A stretch of DNA of 64,000 bases from Vibrio aestivus (GCA_003263845.1 JYJN01000086.1:1-64000); one strand, 5' to 3'. Counted from the stretch's first letter, positions 18,395 through 28,777 are shown. A program made the numbers and translations. Notes: a model not told the origin generated them from the letters alone.

Positions 18395-18856
18395 TTGTAT
18401 TCACTCCGCTTATGTATTTTGCGTCGCATTATATGGAAATCGATTGCGCCGACAATAACCGCACGAAAATTATCCGGAAACTGGGGTATTTATTTCGTTA
18501 CGGCAAATGCTTACACCCGCTTACAAAGATGAGTTTAATGGGCGTTTATTCTGTTTAATGCGCTGGCAATGGAGCAATTAGACGTGAAATCTGAGTGTTT
18601 ATTTAAGAATGTGAGTGGTTATGAATAAATGTGACAAGTTAATTTGGTCCAGTCTGCTTACAAATAATTGACGTAGTCAATGTATTGTCTTGTGTACACC
18701 TAGACTTCTTTGTTGTTGACATTAGTATGCCCCGCGCAGCGAGAACGAGAAGGAAGCGTACTCAGCATCCAGTTTATGGAATATCGCTTTGTGAGAATCA
18801 TGGTCACTACAGCGGTATTCATAATTAGAACGCATTGCTTTTTTACGGGGTAGGGC
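18395..18856. other. Intergenic region upstream of the large lipoprotein
   Basis: These 462 bases separate the divergent response regulator and lipoprotein genes. They must hold both promoters. I see no clear operator, hairpin or small gene. Confidence 0.5.
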
Positions 18857-20527
18857 ATGTTAAACAGACAATATGTAATTTTAGCTTTATTAGGCGCGGC
18901 ATTAGTTGGCTGCAATTCAGATAGTAACAGTGCGTCAGCTGGTGGCTCTACATCAGCAGGTGGCTCTACATCAGTGGGTGCTTCTGGCGGTGGCACATCA
19001 ACAGAGCAAAGCAATTCTGATCAAACAGTGATCATTGGTGAGTTGTCAAAAACGTTACCGCAGGCACTGAGTGTCGCAAAAGAGGCGGGGTTTAATCTGT
19101 ATATCCCTGTGGCGATTAATACAGGTGCTCTGGGAAGTGCTAGGAATAATAGTGGCTCTAGTCTCGCTAGCGGCAATAATACGATTAATATCATTGCCTA
19201 TTTTGATGAAACATCCTATTCGACCGACGAAGAGCGAGAGACCGCAAGAAAAGTCGTTGAACAAAAAACTCAGCGCGCTGCTAAGATCCTATTGCACTTA
19301 CTAACTAACCTTCCGCAATCTACCTACGGTACTGATAAGTCTTCTATCGCAGAGATGATGGCTAATCGTCAGGCTACCTTGATGTTGACCGCTAATGATG
19401 ATGCAAATGAAGAGATGTTGACCAAGCTTTTTATTACAGAAGCACACCGTCAAGGTAAGTTACAGCAGTGGATTGATGACTCTTCTCAACCGAATAGTAA
19501 TGAGTTAGATGCCTCTACAGTGGATGCTTTTCTTCATTCATCGGAGACCTTCGCAAATGCTTACCCTAGCCAGTTTGATGCGGTGATTGAGGAGATCCTA
19601 ATTGGTGTTCAAACAAGCTCAAACAGTCAGCAGTGGCTTGTGCATAGCCAATCGCTAATGTTCCGAGAACTGACAGTGGAAGGTGATTGCCACTATATGA
19701 GTAACTTCGCGAACTACTGCGAAGATTTAGGAAAGCATGCGGATCGTGATGCGGGATTTGAAGAAATTCTTCACTTGGTTCAAGCACAAGGTATTGCGCC
19801 TAACCCTGGTTATAAAATCTTTCAGGATCAGTTCCAGCAACGTGCTCTTGATTTATACAATCAACATGCTGCAGGTCAACATTCAGTTTGGCAACCAACC
19901 CCATCAAGCTGGAACGACTGGCTTTCAGATGACATCGATCCAGAAATAGGCCCAAGTTATTCTCATGAATATTTGGCTGCGGTATTTGAAGCTTATATGG
20001 GAATGTGGGAGCACCGATCATCAGGTCTTGATAGCTATCAAGCGGTAACACGCAGTGATATGCGTGATGATGATTTTGAAGCCGCATTTTGGATTGAGAA
20101 TATGTTTCATGACTATCTGCAATATACGGCCAATATTGATTCCCAAGGGGTGAAAACGTATTACGAGAATCGCTTCCCACAAAGTGATTTGGTACCAACC
20201 TTTCATATGTCGAAAAGTACTCACCCTCCATTAGAACCGTATACGTTTAAGTCGCGTTGGTTAGTTAATGCAAAGATTGTAGGTGATGAAGCGATTAACG
20301 TAACGGCTAATGATCAAGATAATCAAATAGAAGGAAACAGCAAGAACAATGCAATTGATGGTAAAGATGGAACCGATACTTTTGTTGTTGCTGAGGCATT
20401 TACACGCTGTTCCATCTTGCATCAAAAGCACAGTGTGACCGTAAAGTGTCCGAGTACGGGAATGGATGAGTTGCTGAACTTTGAAAAAATAAAGTTTACA
20501 GACCGAACCATCAGTTTAATTGACTAG
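18857..20527 (+). CDS. Large lipoprotein with RTX-like C-terminal segment, unknown
   Basis: The 556-aa protein starts with a lipoprotein signal (MLNRQYVILALLGAALVG-C). A low-complexity Ser/Gly/Thr linker with repeats of GGSTS follows (about 28-50). The body is acidic with no HExxH or Ser-hydrolase motif that I can see, but it has the compact motifs FEAYMGMWEHRSS and NMFHDYLQYT. The last 75 residues (NDQDNQIEGNSKNNAIDGKD, then GTDTFVVAEAF and LLNFEKIKFTDRTISL) look like the end of RTX/haemolysin-type proteins with a degenerate Ca-binding repeat. Such an end usually marks type I secretion, which conflicts with a lipoprotein signal. The start has GGGGTAGG upstream. The function is unknown. Confidence 0.6.
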   Translation: MLNRQYVILALLGAALVGCNSDSNSASAGGSTSAGGSTSVGASGGGTSTEQSNSDQTVIIGELSKTLPQALSVAKEAGFNLYIPVAINTGALGSARNNSGSSLASGNNTINIIAYFDETSYSTDEERETARKVVEQKTQRAAKILLHLLTNLPQSTYGTDKSSIAEMMANRQATLMLTANDDANEEMLTKLFITEAHRQGKLQQWIDDSSQPNSNELDASTVDAFLHSSETFANAYPSQFDAVIEEILIGVQTSSNSQQWLVHSQSLMFRELTVEGDCHYMSNFANYCEDLGKHADRDAGFEEILHLVQAQGIAPNPGYKIFQDQFQQRALDLYNQHAAGQHSVWQPTPSSWNDWLSDDIDPEIGPSYSHEYLAAVFEAYMGMWEHRSSGLDSYQAVTRSDMRDDDFEAAFWIENMFHDYLQYTANIDSQGVKTYYENRFPQSDLVPTFHMSKSTHPPLEPYTFKSRWLVNAKIVGDEAINVTANDQDNQIEGNSKNNAIDGKDGTDTFVVAEAFTRCSILHQKHSVTVKCPSTGMDELLNFEKIKFTDRTISLID

Positions 20528-20598
20528 CCAACTAAGTGATTGGATGCAAATACAATGTCGGTCGAGAGGGCGGCATTGTGAAGATTTACGGAAGAGTT

Positions 20599-20817
20599 AT
20601 GAAAAGAACACAAGGCTTCTCACTATTTGAAATGGTTATTGTAATCGCTGTCGTTGGAATATTAGCCGCCGCAGCCATTCCAAGCTACTTCAATGTAAAA
20701 GATGGTGCGAAAGAGGCCATTATCCTCAATACATTACAATCGGTGATCACTGCCAACTCCTCAACTCTTGGTGAAGCATTACTTGAAGGGAAGGATGATG
20801 GCCGACAAATTGCGTAG
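20599..20817 (+). CDS. Short type IV prepilin/pseudopilin-like protein, probably truncated
   Basis: ATG 20599 behind GGAAGAG begins MKRTQG-FSLFEMVIVIAVV, a class-type prepilin leader with Gly before the cut, Phe as first mature residue and Glu5, followed by the hydrophobic helix. The product is only 72 aa, half the usual length of 140-170, and stops at 20817 without a globular C-terminal domain. No plus-strand frame continues the pilin after the stop. The convergent minus-strand gene runs into its 3' end. It lies 71 bases after the lipoprotein gene, so both may be in one transcript. Either it is a truncated gene or a rearrangement joint. Confidence 0.6.
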   Translation: MKRTQGFSLFEMVIVIAVVGILAAAAIPSYFNVKDGAKEAIILNTLQSVITANSSTLGEALLEGKDDGRQIA

Positions 20818-22540
20818 TGCCCCGCCTGAAGTAGAGCATAGGTTTTGATCATGGTTCCGCCTAAATCACTTAATGTATTCAGTGGTGAACCACAAACTTT
20901 GGAAATTTCGCCATGGGAATCATAAAGAACCCGATTTGGCGCTGATAGACACTGGTTAACACTCATGATATCGAGAATGTCGGTGATAGTACTTCCACTT
21001 TGTGTTTCGGGCTTAACTAAATCAAATAGCGGGATTCTACCGGCTGAAACGTTGTTGGTTGCTTGGCGATAGCGATTTCTTATCTCTCGGTCATTGCGAC
21101 TAAACTTACCTGAATCTGACTCATTAAACCGACTTTCAAACGACCACTTCGCCAATGACTGCTGAGGCTCGAAAGGTGGAGCGTTTTTCTTAAGCAACGC
21201 TGCGGTGTTTAATGGTCGCACCATCCACCCTAGGCATTCACTCGATCTAAGTATTCACTGTTTTCTAGCGTATCCATCGCGACAGCACAGTCGAACATGC
21301 CTGTTTGCTGTGCCAGTGAATCCACAAGACACGATTGAATTGCGGCATCATATAGTGTTTCACTAGCCGGTTGAGGTTGGTACAAAGTACGTTTGCCGGA
21401 ATAAGTGTAATCTGGAGCATACCATTTGCTAACCAGTCGCTTTGACAGACACAACTCAGCTAGCCTGTCTTGCCGTAGAAGCGCTGTAATCTCGGAGCGT
21501 TGACCCGATTCAGACTCTACAATCTCACTTAAGTTGGTTGGGCAATTGGCGTACCAGTCTGGCTCAATGACTTTCATCTCCAGATCGCTGTCTTTTATTG
21601 AGTAAGCTAACCCAATACTATTGAACTGACTTCTCTTGTAGCTAATGGCTTGGCTCACCGCATCCATCACAGAACTTACCATCAAGTTTTGCTCAACCTG
21701 CCTAAATCTCTCTGCGGCGAGTTCCCCATCATCGTTATCCAATGTCTTAATTTGAGTCGCCGTGTAGATATTACGGGGCATTTCAGAGCGCAGATAACAG
21801 GCGTTGTACCTATTTCCCATCTCAACAATCACGCGATCACCCGAACCATCAATTCTCGCACTGTTGATAATTAGGCTCCCTTCCGCCTCTTCCATTTCGG
21901 TGACTACACAGGTCGCGAATTGGAGAAATTCACTCATCGCATTTTTCTGATAACCCATATCATCAATTTCAGACTCTCTCACTGCCAAGAATTCAACACT
22001 TGGGGGAAGATAATGAGCCATTTCAGCGGTGGTTGGCGTTTGGAACAACCCATCAATACGGTTGGCAGCAACGAAGGAGGAACCAACAAATTTAGGGAGC
22101 GACAACCAAACCGCAATCCCGACACCAAGCGCCAAGCCAGCATTTTTACTTAGGCTTGCGAAACCATTGTTCTTAACCTGCGACATCAAATTAAATCCAA
22201 CATTACTGGATGAGGCTAACACGACGACACTCGCCACCGCGATCGATAATGCAACGGTCGCACCTATTAAAATTTTGGTTACGTCGCTGTTACTCTCGGG
22301 AATGTCTGGTGTGCATGCCTGAACCTCATCATCAGTCATACCTTTAACACGTTGAGCCAATGCGTCGCTATCCGCGAAATAAGCCGCATAGGTTGGCCCT
22401 GCCACAGCTAAGGCAAATTGTTGCTCTAATCGTGTAAAACCGTCTATTGGGCATTCGGTGGGGAGGTTCGCGTTTGCAAATGAAGGGGTAGCGCCAATAC
22501 TGACGATCAACAACAGTATTAGTCTAAATTTGGTTAACAT
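20685..22540 (-). pseudogene. Exported/membrane protein of unknown function, split by a frameshift
   Basis: Two adjacent minus-strand frames (21230-22540 and 20685-21224) join into one protein of about 610 aa when one C is restored at GCCTAGGG (near 21233), reading DRVNALGWMVRPLNT. The N-terminus is a signal peptide (MLTKFRLILLLIVSIGATPS), followed by two membrane segments (ILIGATVALSIAVASVVVLA and LALGVGIAVWLSLP). The rest is soluble with scattered cysteines (ATCVV, NACYLR, LCLSKR, QSCLV). As read it ends at 20685, antisense to the pilin gene; a further single-base correction in the G-run near 20823 would end it at 20779. I recognise no family. The ribosome site GGAG lies directly against the ATG, which is unusual. 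Confidence 0.5.
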
Positions 22541-22828
22541 CTCCGTTTTTTAATAAGTTTAATAAACTAATAGTACCTCTACAAAAACTAATCTTGGTTT
22601 TATCAGTGAGGCTCTTGGTGCGCCTCTGTGCTTAAGACTGTGCTCGTTTGGACTAATCCAGCACGTCCCCCACCCACAACAAAAATATTTAGCGCAGGGG
22701 GCAAACTTATGTGTGGCGATCGCGCCATAATTATTTTAAGTCAAGGGATTGTATGTTTGTGATAACGTGAAAATCAAACAGCTAGTTTCCGGAGCTACTT
22801 ATTCACTCACCTATTTCCTACCTAGCAA

Positions 22829-23068
22829 TTACCAAGTCAGGCTACCCGTAGTTATTCCATACCATAGGTCACCAAAAAACTCACTCCATGTATACATTGA
22901 GTTACCCATTGCAGTTAACAAACCACCTATACATATCGCTACAAACACTGCCAACAACTTAGTCCCCAACCCTACCGGATTCGCTTGCTTGTGTGCCCGT
23001 ACCCGCGCTCTATTTTGATGCATTTTCAACAATACGCTGTATGTCTTATCAATAACTTTAGCCAACAT
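22829..23068 (-). CDS. Small single-TM protein, unknown
   Basis: The 79-aa protein has a basic N-terminal half (MHQNRARVRAHKQANP) and one membrane helix (GTKLLAVFVAICIGGLLTAM, about 35-54). It starts at ATG 23068 with AAGGTA six bases upstream. It is on the same strand and upstream of the unknown membrane protein gene at 22540, with 288 bases between, so it may belong to the same locus. No family recognised. A plus-strand frame over the same bases has no ribosome site and is a shadow. Confidence 0.5.
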   Translation of the reverse strand: MLAKVIDKTYSVLLKMHQNRARVRAHKQANPVGLGTKLLAVFVAICIGGLLTAMGNSMYTWSEFFGDLWYGITTGSLTW

Positions 23069-23301
23069 GTTTTTACCTTATCATTATATCCATATCACCT
23101 TATGTTATAACAACTTATAGTAGGTAAGTCTAATTACTGTACAGGTTATTCGGAGGCAAATATTCAATCAAATGATCTTTCAATGTATAACACACCCGAA
23201 ACGAAGGTGAGTTCACCACCATCACAGCCTAAGACCATAATCAATCTCCTTGAACTGGTGAACAATTCTTACCACAATTAGGCAAAACAAATTTTCAGAG
23301 A

Positions 23302-23919
23302 ATGAGTAAGAAGAATCCATTAGGCAGCGATGCCACAGACGTGTTCGCCCCGAGCAGTATTGTTCATGAGGTCGTGGTTGAGAGGCAGCAGTTTCAGCAA
23401 GAAGAATCGAAGCAAGCCGTCGACATCCAACGCATTTCATTTTCCGAACATAACCGTCTTAGAGAGAATGGGCGTGTGTATGGTGGTTACGACAAAAACG
23501 GCAACTTCTACGCTGTCTCTATTTCACCCTATTTTGAAAAGTTTCACACTCAGATCGATCCTGGTATCTTTCCGCTCGTCGATGCCTTCAGACAAAAAGG
23601 GTACTTAACTTGCTCAAGTTGCTATGGCCACCCGACTCGCTAGCTTGATGATATTCGGCTTTGGAACGGAAACATTGTCATGAGAGCTAATAATTTGCGT
23701 CAAGCTCTTAGTACCAACTTGGAAATTGTTGATTTTGATCTGTTTACCTTGCCTAGCAATGAAGATATCTCAATTCAGCATGGCTTATATGTGATGCATC
23801 GAGAAGATTATGAAACCTACAAGGACTCTGGTGTTATGCCACAGTGTTTTGTTCGAGCAGTGCAACGTAAAGATGAAGGTGGAAAGCCAATCATTGAGAG
23901 CAATACCAAGGTATGCTGA
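23302..23919 (+). pseudogene. Unknown protein interrupted by an in-frame TAG (amber) codon
   Basis: Two frames, 23302-23643 and 23680-23919, are in the same phase. Between them a single TAG at 23641-23643 and thirteen further sense codons keep one continuous frame. The joined product would be about 205 aa. The stop follows KGYLTCSSCYGHPTR, a CxxCxGH-type pattern similar to one seen in uncharacterised phage-like proteins (loose resemblance). The codons just after the stop (LDDIRLWNGNIVMRANNLRQ) read like normal protein. This may be a nonsense mutation, or translation could restart at ATG 23680. Ribosome site at the first ATG is weak (AGAGA). Confidence 0.5.
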
Positions 23920-24232
23920 AAATAGTTCAGTCGACTTATAAAGGCGCTGTTCATCAATAAATTTATACTTATTTAAAGTGACGTTGTTTCAAATAATATT
24001 TACTCTTTATGTTTTTTAATATGTTGAGTAAATAACTCAATAACCTAATAGAAGTTAAAGTTATTATCGCTAGTCACTGAAAGTTACGCTTTATATGTAG
24101 GTTCGTAAAAATTCACTTACGTGTACTTACGCCGTCTTACAAACTAATTGTCTATTTGGTGGTAATATTTTTCTTAGCAACAATTTCTACATTTGCTTAT
24201 TTTAACTGTAATGTAATAGAAGAGAATATAGA
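23920..24232. other. AT-rich intergenic region before the outer-membrane barrel gene
   Basis: These 313 bases are strongly AT-rich and likely hold the promoter of the barrel gene. I see no clear operator or small gene. Confidence 0.5.
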
Positions 24233-24781
24233 GTGAAAAAATCAATATTAGCTATTTCAATTATCGCAGCATCTTTATCAACGTCGGCTATTGCTCGTGA
24301 AGGTGCTTATGTTAGTGGTGCATATTCCATGATGCACCAAGATTCGATAATTTCAGCAAAAAATGATGTCGATAATGGTTTTGCTTTTGCTGCAGGATAT
24401 GATTTTTCAGTGGGTAGTTTCTTTGTTTTGGGCGCAGAACTAGAATATAAGAATTTAGGTTCTACAACAGAAACATTCCTATCTGAAAGCCTTAAAGTTT
24501 CAATGTCTTCTTACGGGGTGAACGTACTGCCGAAAATCTATCTAGGGGACAGTTTCCACGTAATGGCTAAATTAGGTTTCCATAAGATTGAGGCCGATCT
24601 TACTTCTACATACCCAGTACCCGCATCATTGGCCTCGGTATCTGATACCGCAGCTCTATTGGGTTTCGGCTTGGGGTATGATTTAACTGAGCGCATTGCT
24701 CTTCAAAGCACGTATGAAATTCACAATATATCGGGTTACAATACTGCTTCTGCTAACGTTGGTTTGAAATATACATTCTAG
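24233..24781 (+). CDS. Outer-membrane beta-barrel protein (OmpA-like transmembrane domain / OmpX-OmpW size)
   Basis: The 182-aa protein starts at GTG 24233 behind AGAG and has a signal peptide (KSILAISIIAASLSTSAIA, cut before REGAYV). The mature part alternates polar and hydrophobic residues in short strands (AYVSGAYSMMHQ, FAFAAGYDFSVG, FVLGAELEYKNLG and so on) and ends in Phe after YTF, the C-terminal signal for outer-membrane insertion. This size and pattern fit an eight-stranded barrel. The function is unknown; no extended periplasmic domain is present. The flanks are very AT-rich. Confidence 0.8.
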   Translation: MKKSILAISIIAASLSTSAIAREGAYVSGAYSMMHQDSIISAKNDVDNGFAFAAGYDFSVGSFFVLGAELEYKNLGSTTETFLSESLKVSMSSYGVNVLPKIYLGDSFHVMAKLGFHKIEADLTSTYPVPASLASVSDTAALLGFGLGYDLTERIALQSTYEIHNISGYNTASANVGLKYTF

Positions 24782-25259
24782 TAATAGCGTCGTTACTGCC
24801 TTAATTGTTTATAATTAGAAATTAATCTCTATAACTAATAAAATGGTGAAAAATATTACTAACTTGGTGTTGGTGTTGTTAATTTATAGTTTATTCTCTA
24901 ATTAATAAACCTTCGTTCTTGTGAAGTGGTAATCTTGTTTTTATAAAGTTAGCGTAAAAGGTATTATTTTGCTTTTAAGTTGAGTTGTGGTGGATGACGC
25001 CTATATTATTTAATAGGCAGTGGCGATGAGCTTTCAACTCTCATACTATTATAGTGTGAGAGTTGAAGTTCTTATTTCAACGAACTAATGACTAAACGGG
25101 TTAAGTTTTTTATGTCTCGTATTTTTATATGTCATATATAAAATAAGAATATTATTGAGCATTAAAAATGTGGCTCATTTTGGGACGCTTTCGCATCCTA
25201 GAGTCGCTTAATGAATTATCCAGTCTTGCTCGAATAGATGATACAATTAAATTAACGTA
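24782..25259. other. AT-rich intergenic region after the barrel gene
   Basis: These 478 bases are AT-rich and contain the hairpin at 25034-25066. Nothing else was recognised. Confidence 0.5.
25034..25066. repeat. Long stem-loop in the intergenic region
   Basis: TCAACTCTCA (25034-25043) pairs with TGAGAGTTGA (25057-25066), and inner bases extend the stem. The following sequence AGTTCTTATTTC is only weakly T-rich. It could be a terminator for the barrel gene 250 bases upstream or an RNA element. Confidence 0.5.
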
Positions 25260-26161
25260 TTAATTTTGAAGCATTTTTTTTAGCTTATCTCTCAGCCACC
25301 GATGGGAGGGTGAGGAAGAGTTAGAACGGTGCCATTGAAGATAAAATGGAATAGTTTTTAGCGGGATAGGCGGCTTGATAATGGTAAGGCCTAGCTTATC
25401 TTTGTATTGCATCGCAAGACTTTTAGTCACGTGACAGAATAGATGCGTCTCACTTACAACTAGCATATTTGCAAGCATCGAACTGGCTTCGTTGACAATG
25501 TTACGTTTAACGCTCGTCTCTTTCTCTAGGAATAAATCCAGCGCCAGTTGATTGTTGCGCCGTAAGTTTAATACTGACTGTGGTAGGGTCTGATAGTCGT
25601 CAAAGTTAAAGCCGGTCACGCTGTGAGAGTGAGTATTGGCAACGATCAATACGATTTCATCTTCGAAAAGAAGCTCGTGATCCAAGCTTTTATCTGAGAG
25701 GATGTAGCTATCAACAATCAAGTCGAGTTTTCTATTTCTAAGATCTGCAATACCCAGCTCTTCATCATAAATCTGCTCACACAATGAAAAGGTAATATTT
25801 TTGTTCTCTTCATTCGGCATCTTTTGCAAAAGTTGTGTGTGGAACTCTTCTGGTATCGATATAAAAAACTGCTTGGTCGAAGTTGAAGGATCAAACGCAT
25901 CGAATGAGCTGAGTACAGCTCAAAGGTGAGTAACTCATTGCGAATATCGTCGTATAGCGATAACGCTGCTGAAGTTGGCTGTACTTTCCCATTACTGCGG
26001 GTGAACAGCTCTTGCTGTAATGATTTCTGTAAGCGACTCATCGCTAAGCTAATGGCTGGGGGAGAAACCTCTAAAGCTTCACTTGCTTGTGCATAGCTGC
26101 CTGTTTCCATCACCTTAATAAAGACCTTAAACAAGTTAAGATCGAACTTAGAAAAGTTCAT
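25260..26161 (-). pseudogene. LysR-family regulator divergent from the alkylsulfatase gene, frameshifted
   Basis: I place the start at ATG 26161 behind GAGGGT. The protein begins MNFSKFDLNLFKVFIKVMET with the winged HTH (YAQASEALEVSPPAISLAMS). The frame breaks after LLTFE. One G restored at GAGCTG (near 25919) gives FEAVLSSFDAFDPSTSTKQF and leads into the substrate-binding part (IADLRNRKLDLIVDSYI and on) to the stop at 25260. The restored length is about 300 aa. It is divergent from the alkylsulfatase gene at 26319 across 157 bases, so it is a likely regulator of it (inference). Confidence 0.82.
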
Positions 26162-26318
26162 TCGCACCCTCTGTAGGTAAATTAAATTTATCTCCAACGT
26201 ACACTTTAGTTAATTTAGTTAAACTCAGCAAGTTGTTACAGTTTGTTCATCAAGAGGAGATGCTTCAAGTTAGAGCCGACTCCTTTTTACTAACTATTAG
26301 TTATACTGAGGAAACGTT

Positions 26319-28302
26319 ATGAACAAGACTGTACTAGCTATTGCTATCGGATTAGTTTCAAACACTGTATTGGCCGATTACGATTCAATTAGCAATTACC
26401 AAGGCAAACCAGCAACACCGCATACAATTGAAGCAAATAAAGCCTTTGCAAAGAATCTACCTTGGAATGATACCACGGCGTTTGAACGTCAAAGCGTGGT
26501 TTAATCGCTGAGCTGACAGGTGATGCAGCTATTGTTCGTGACGAATTCCCTCATTATGCAGATATGTCTGTGGATGAGATTCCAAATACGGTTAACCCAT
26601 CTTTGTTCCGACAAGGTATGGTTAACTATGAAGCCAATGGTTTATACAAAGTTCGTGATGGTATTTGGCAAGTACGTGGTGCAGACATCACTAACATGAC
26701 TATCTACCGCACAGATAATGGCTACCTAATTCACGATCCACTGCTAACCGAAGCGGCAGGCTCTGCAGCATGGGAGTTTGCAAAAGCACATCTGCCAAAA
26801 ATCAACGGTGAGCACAAAATCACAGGTGTTATTTACTCTCACTCTCATCAAGACCACTTTGGTGGTTCTCGCGGTATTATTGATGAGTCGTTTGACGGCC
26901 CAATCATCGCACCAGATGGTTTCATGGAAGCGATTGCTGCTGAAGCAATGGTCGGTGGGAATGCAATGAGCCGCCGTGCCCAATACCAATATGGTTCAAC
27001 ACTGCCCGCTTCCGAAACGGGAATTGTTGATAACGCGCTTGGTCTTTCCCACTCTCACGGTGCAGTAACCTTAGTTCCACATACTGTAGAAATTAACGAA
27101 CGCGAAGAGTGGCACAATATTGATGGCCTAGATATTTTGTTCATTAATATGCCTGATGCAGAAGCGCCTTCTGAGCACATTCACTGGATCCCTGCGTATA
27201 AAGCACTGCACACTGCTGAGTTAACATACGATGGCCAACACAATATCTACACGTTCCGTGGCGCTAAGATTCGTGATGCTTGATATGGTCTAAGTACTTA
27301 CATGAAATGAAGATGCGCTTTGCCGATGAAGCCGAAGTACTGCACCAAGCACACAGTGCACCAGTATGGAATGACAACGGAACTGAAATATCTGAATACC
27401 TAACTCTTCAACGTGACAATTATGGTTTCCTGCATAATCAAACGATGCGTCTTGCGAACCAAGGTGTCACAGTGAATGATATGGGGCGTGAAATCGAAAA
27501 GATCATTCCAGAAGTTCAGCAACAAACCTGGTATTCACGTGGCTATCACGGCTCATACAGTCATAACGCTCGTGCAATTATGAACTTGTACTTGGGGTAC
27601 TTAGATTTGAACCCTACTACGATTAACCCGTTGCAAACGATCGACAAATCTTGTGTATACGTTGAAGCTGCAGGTGCAGAGGCATTAACTCAAGCAGGTA
27701 AGGCGCACTTTGAAGCAGGTCGCTACCAAGAAGCTTCGCAGCTGTTAAATGATGTCCTTCAATGTGATCATAGCAATGAATCGGTTCGTGAGCTGTTAGC
27801 TGACACGTGGGAGCAGCAAGGCTATCAGTCTGAGACTATGGCGTGGCGTAACTCGTACCTACAAGGAGCGTATGAGCTTCGTACTGGTATTATCGGTGAG
27901 ACAATTAAAATGGCATCGGTCGATATTATTGCCAACACACCGACAACCGGTTTCTTAGACTTCTTATCGGTATCATTAAATGGCCCTAAAGCGATTGAAC
28001 TCGGGCTTGATTTCAGCCTGACGATTGTTCATCCAGATATGAACGAGAGCTTCTATGGCGAAGTAAGTAACGGTAACTTAACCGCGATTCAAACCAATAC
28101 TATAGAAAACGCAGACACGACCTTATACCTGCATAAGGCTGATATGACACGAGTTATCTCTGGTGAAACAACGCTTCAGGCACTATTTGAATCAGGGCAG
28201 GCTGGTATTAAAGGTGACGTAGAGTCATTCCACAAGATGGCGACAGCTATTGATAAGTTCACACCAGATTTTCATATTGTACCAATGCCTGTAGCCAAAT
28301 AG
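26319..28302 (+). pseudogene. Secreted alkyl/aryl-sulfatase, metallo-beta-lactamase type, two frameshifts
   Basis: The protein has a signal peptide (NKTVLAIAIGLVSNTVLA) and the BDS1/SdsA-type layout: a metallo-beta-lactamase domain with the zinc motif YSHSHQDHFGGSRG, the dimerisation helices, and a C-terminal SCP2-like domain (TTLYLHKADMTRVISGE). Two breaks split it: one C missing near 26495 (QSVV to QSRGLIAEL) and one base missing near 27279 (RDA to RDALIWSKYL). The restored length is about 660 aa. The family hydrolyses primary alkyl sulfates such as SDS. It is a paralogue of the intact gene at 42083. An intrinsic terminator follows. Confidence 0.88.
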
Positions 28303-28385
28303 CGCTTTTGACTATGGGTGGGGAGATAAAGCACGTTTATGTGATGTGTACGTTAAGATAACCCCCTAAATTTACATTCATCATT

Positions 28386-28413
28386 TGCCCAAACTATGTT
28401 TGGGCATTTTTTT
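28386..28413 (+). terminator. Intrinsic terminator of the alkylsulfatase gene
   Basis: GCCCAAAC (28387-28394) pairs with GTTTGGGC (28398-28405) around TAT, followed by a run of T residues. It lies about 85 bases after the stop. Confidence 0.88.
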
Positions 28414-28460
28414 GAACTTAAAGATTTACTGTTTATTAAATCTTGAGGCATAGGGATTGA

Positions 28461-28616
28461 GTTCAGTACCTTGGGGTTGGGTTAGTAGTTGGTATATTCA
28501 CGCTGAGAGCCAGTGGTCATAATGCACTAAAACAGTTAAACCCTAATGATTTTAGAGCTGTAGCCCCAATAGCTAGGCAGTCATTGGACAATTCTGAGCT
28601 AGAGGCCGCCCCATGA
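28461..28616 (+). pseudogene. Possible gene remnant, 51 codons with no start
   Basis: From 28461 an open frame reads a hydrophobic start (VQYLGVGLVVGIFTLRASGH) and a polar end (NPNDFRAVAPIARQSLDNSE) before TGA at 28614. It has no ATG or ribosome site, and a TGA lies just upstream in frame. The composition is protein-like, so it may be the 3' end of a lost gene. Fifty codons is within what chance could give. Confidence 0.25.
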
Positions 28617-28700
28617 AGGTTCTGGACAGAAGTTTGTCAGTGTCTTTGCTAATTTAGAAAACTTTGAATAATCGTAGGTATTGCAAAGTTGTTATGAAGT

Positions 28701-28729
28701 GTTGGTGCGATAAGTAAAATCGCACCAAC
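28701..28729. repeat. Perfect 11-bp inverted repeat downstream of the three-TM gene
   Basis: GTTGGTGCGAT (28701-28711) pairs perfectly with ATCGCACCAAC (28719-28729) around a 7-base loop. It lies about 50 bases beyond the stop of the minus-strand gene at 28778. No T-run follows on that strand, so it is at most a weak terminator. Confidence 0.6.
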
Positions 28730-28777
28730 AAAAGATTGTATCTGTCTGTCGATACGGAATAAAGAATTTAAGTTAAA

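Larger units (their letters stand above)
28303..28777. other. Intergenic region with terminator, ORF remnant and inverted repeat
   Basis: These 475 bases carry the terminator (28386), a protein-like open frame with no start (28461-28616) and the stem at 28701. The rest shows nothing recognisable. Confidence 0.5.

Noticed and set aside
18700..19014. Minus-strand 104-codon frame over the lipoprotein start
   Set aside because: It is the antisense shadow of the Ser/Gly/Thr-rich linker of the lipoprotein gene.
22749..23018. An 89-codon plus-strand frame over the small TM gene
   Set aside because: It has no ribosome site and lies antisense to the better-supported 79-aa frame at 22829-23068.
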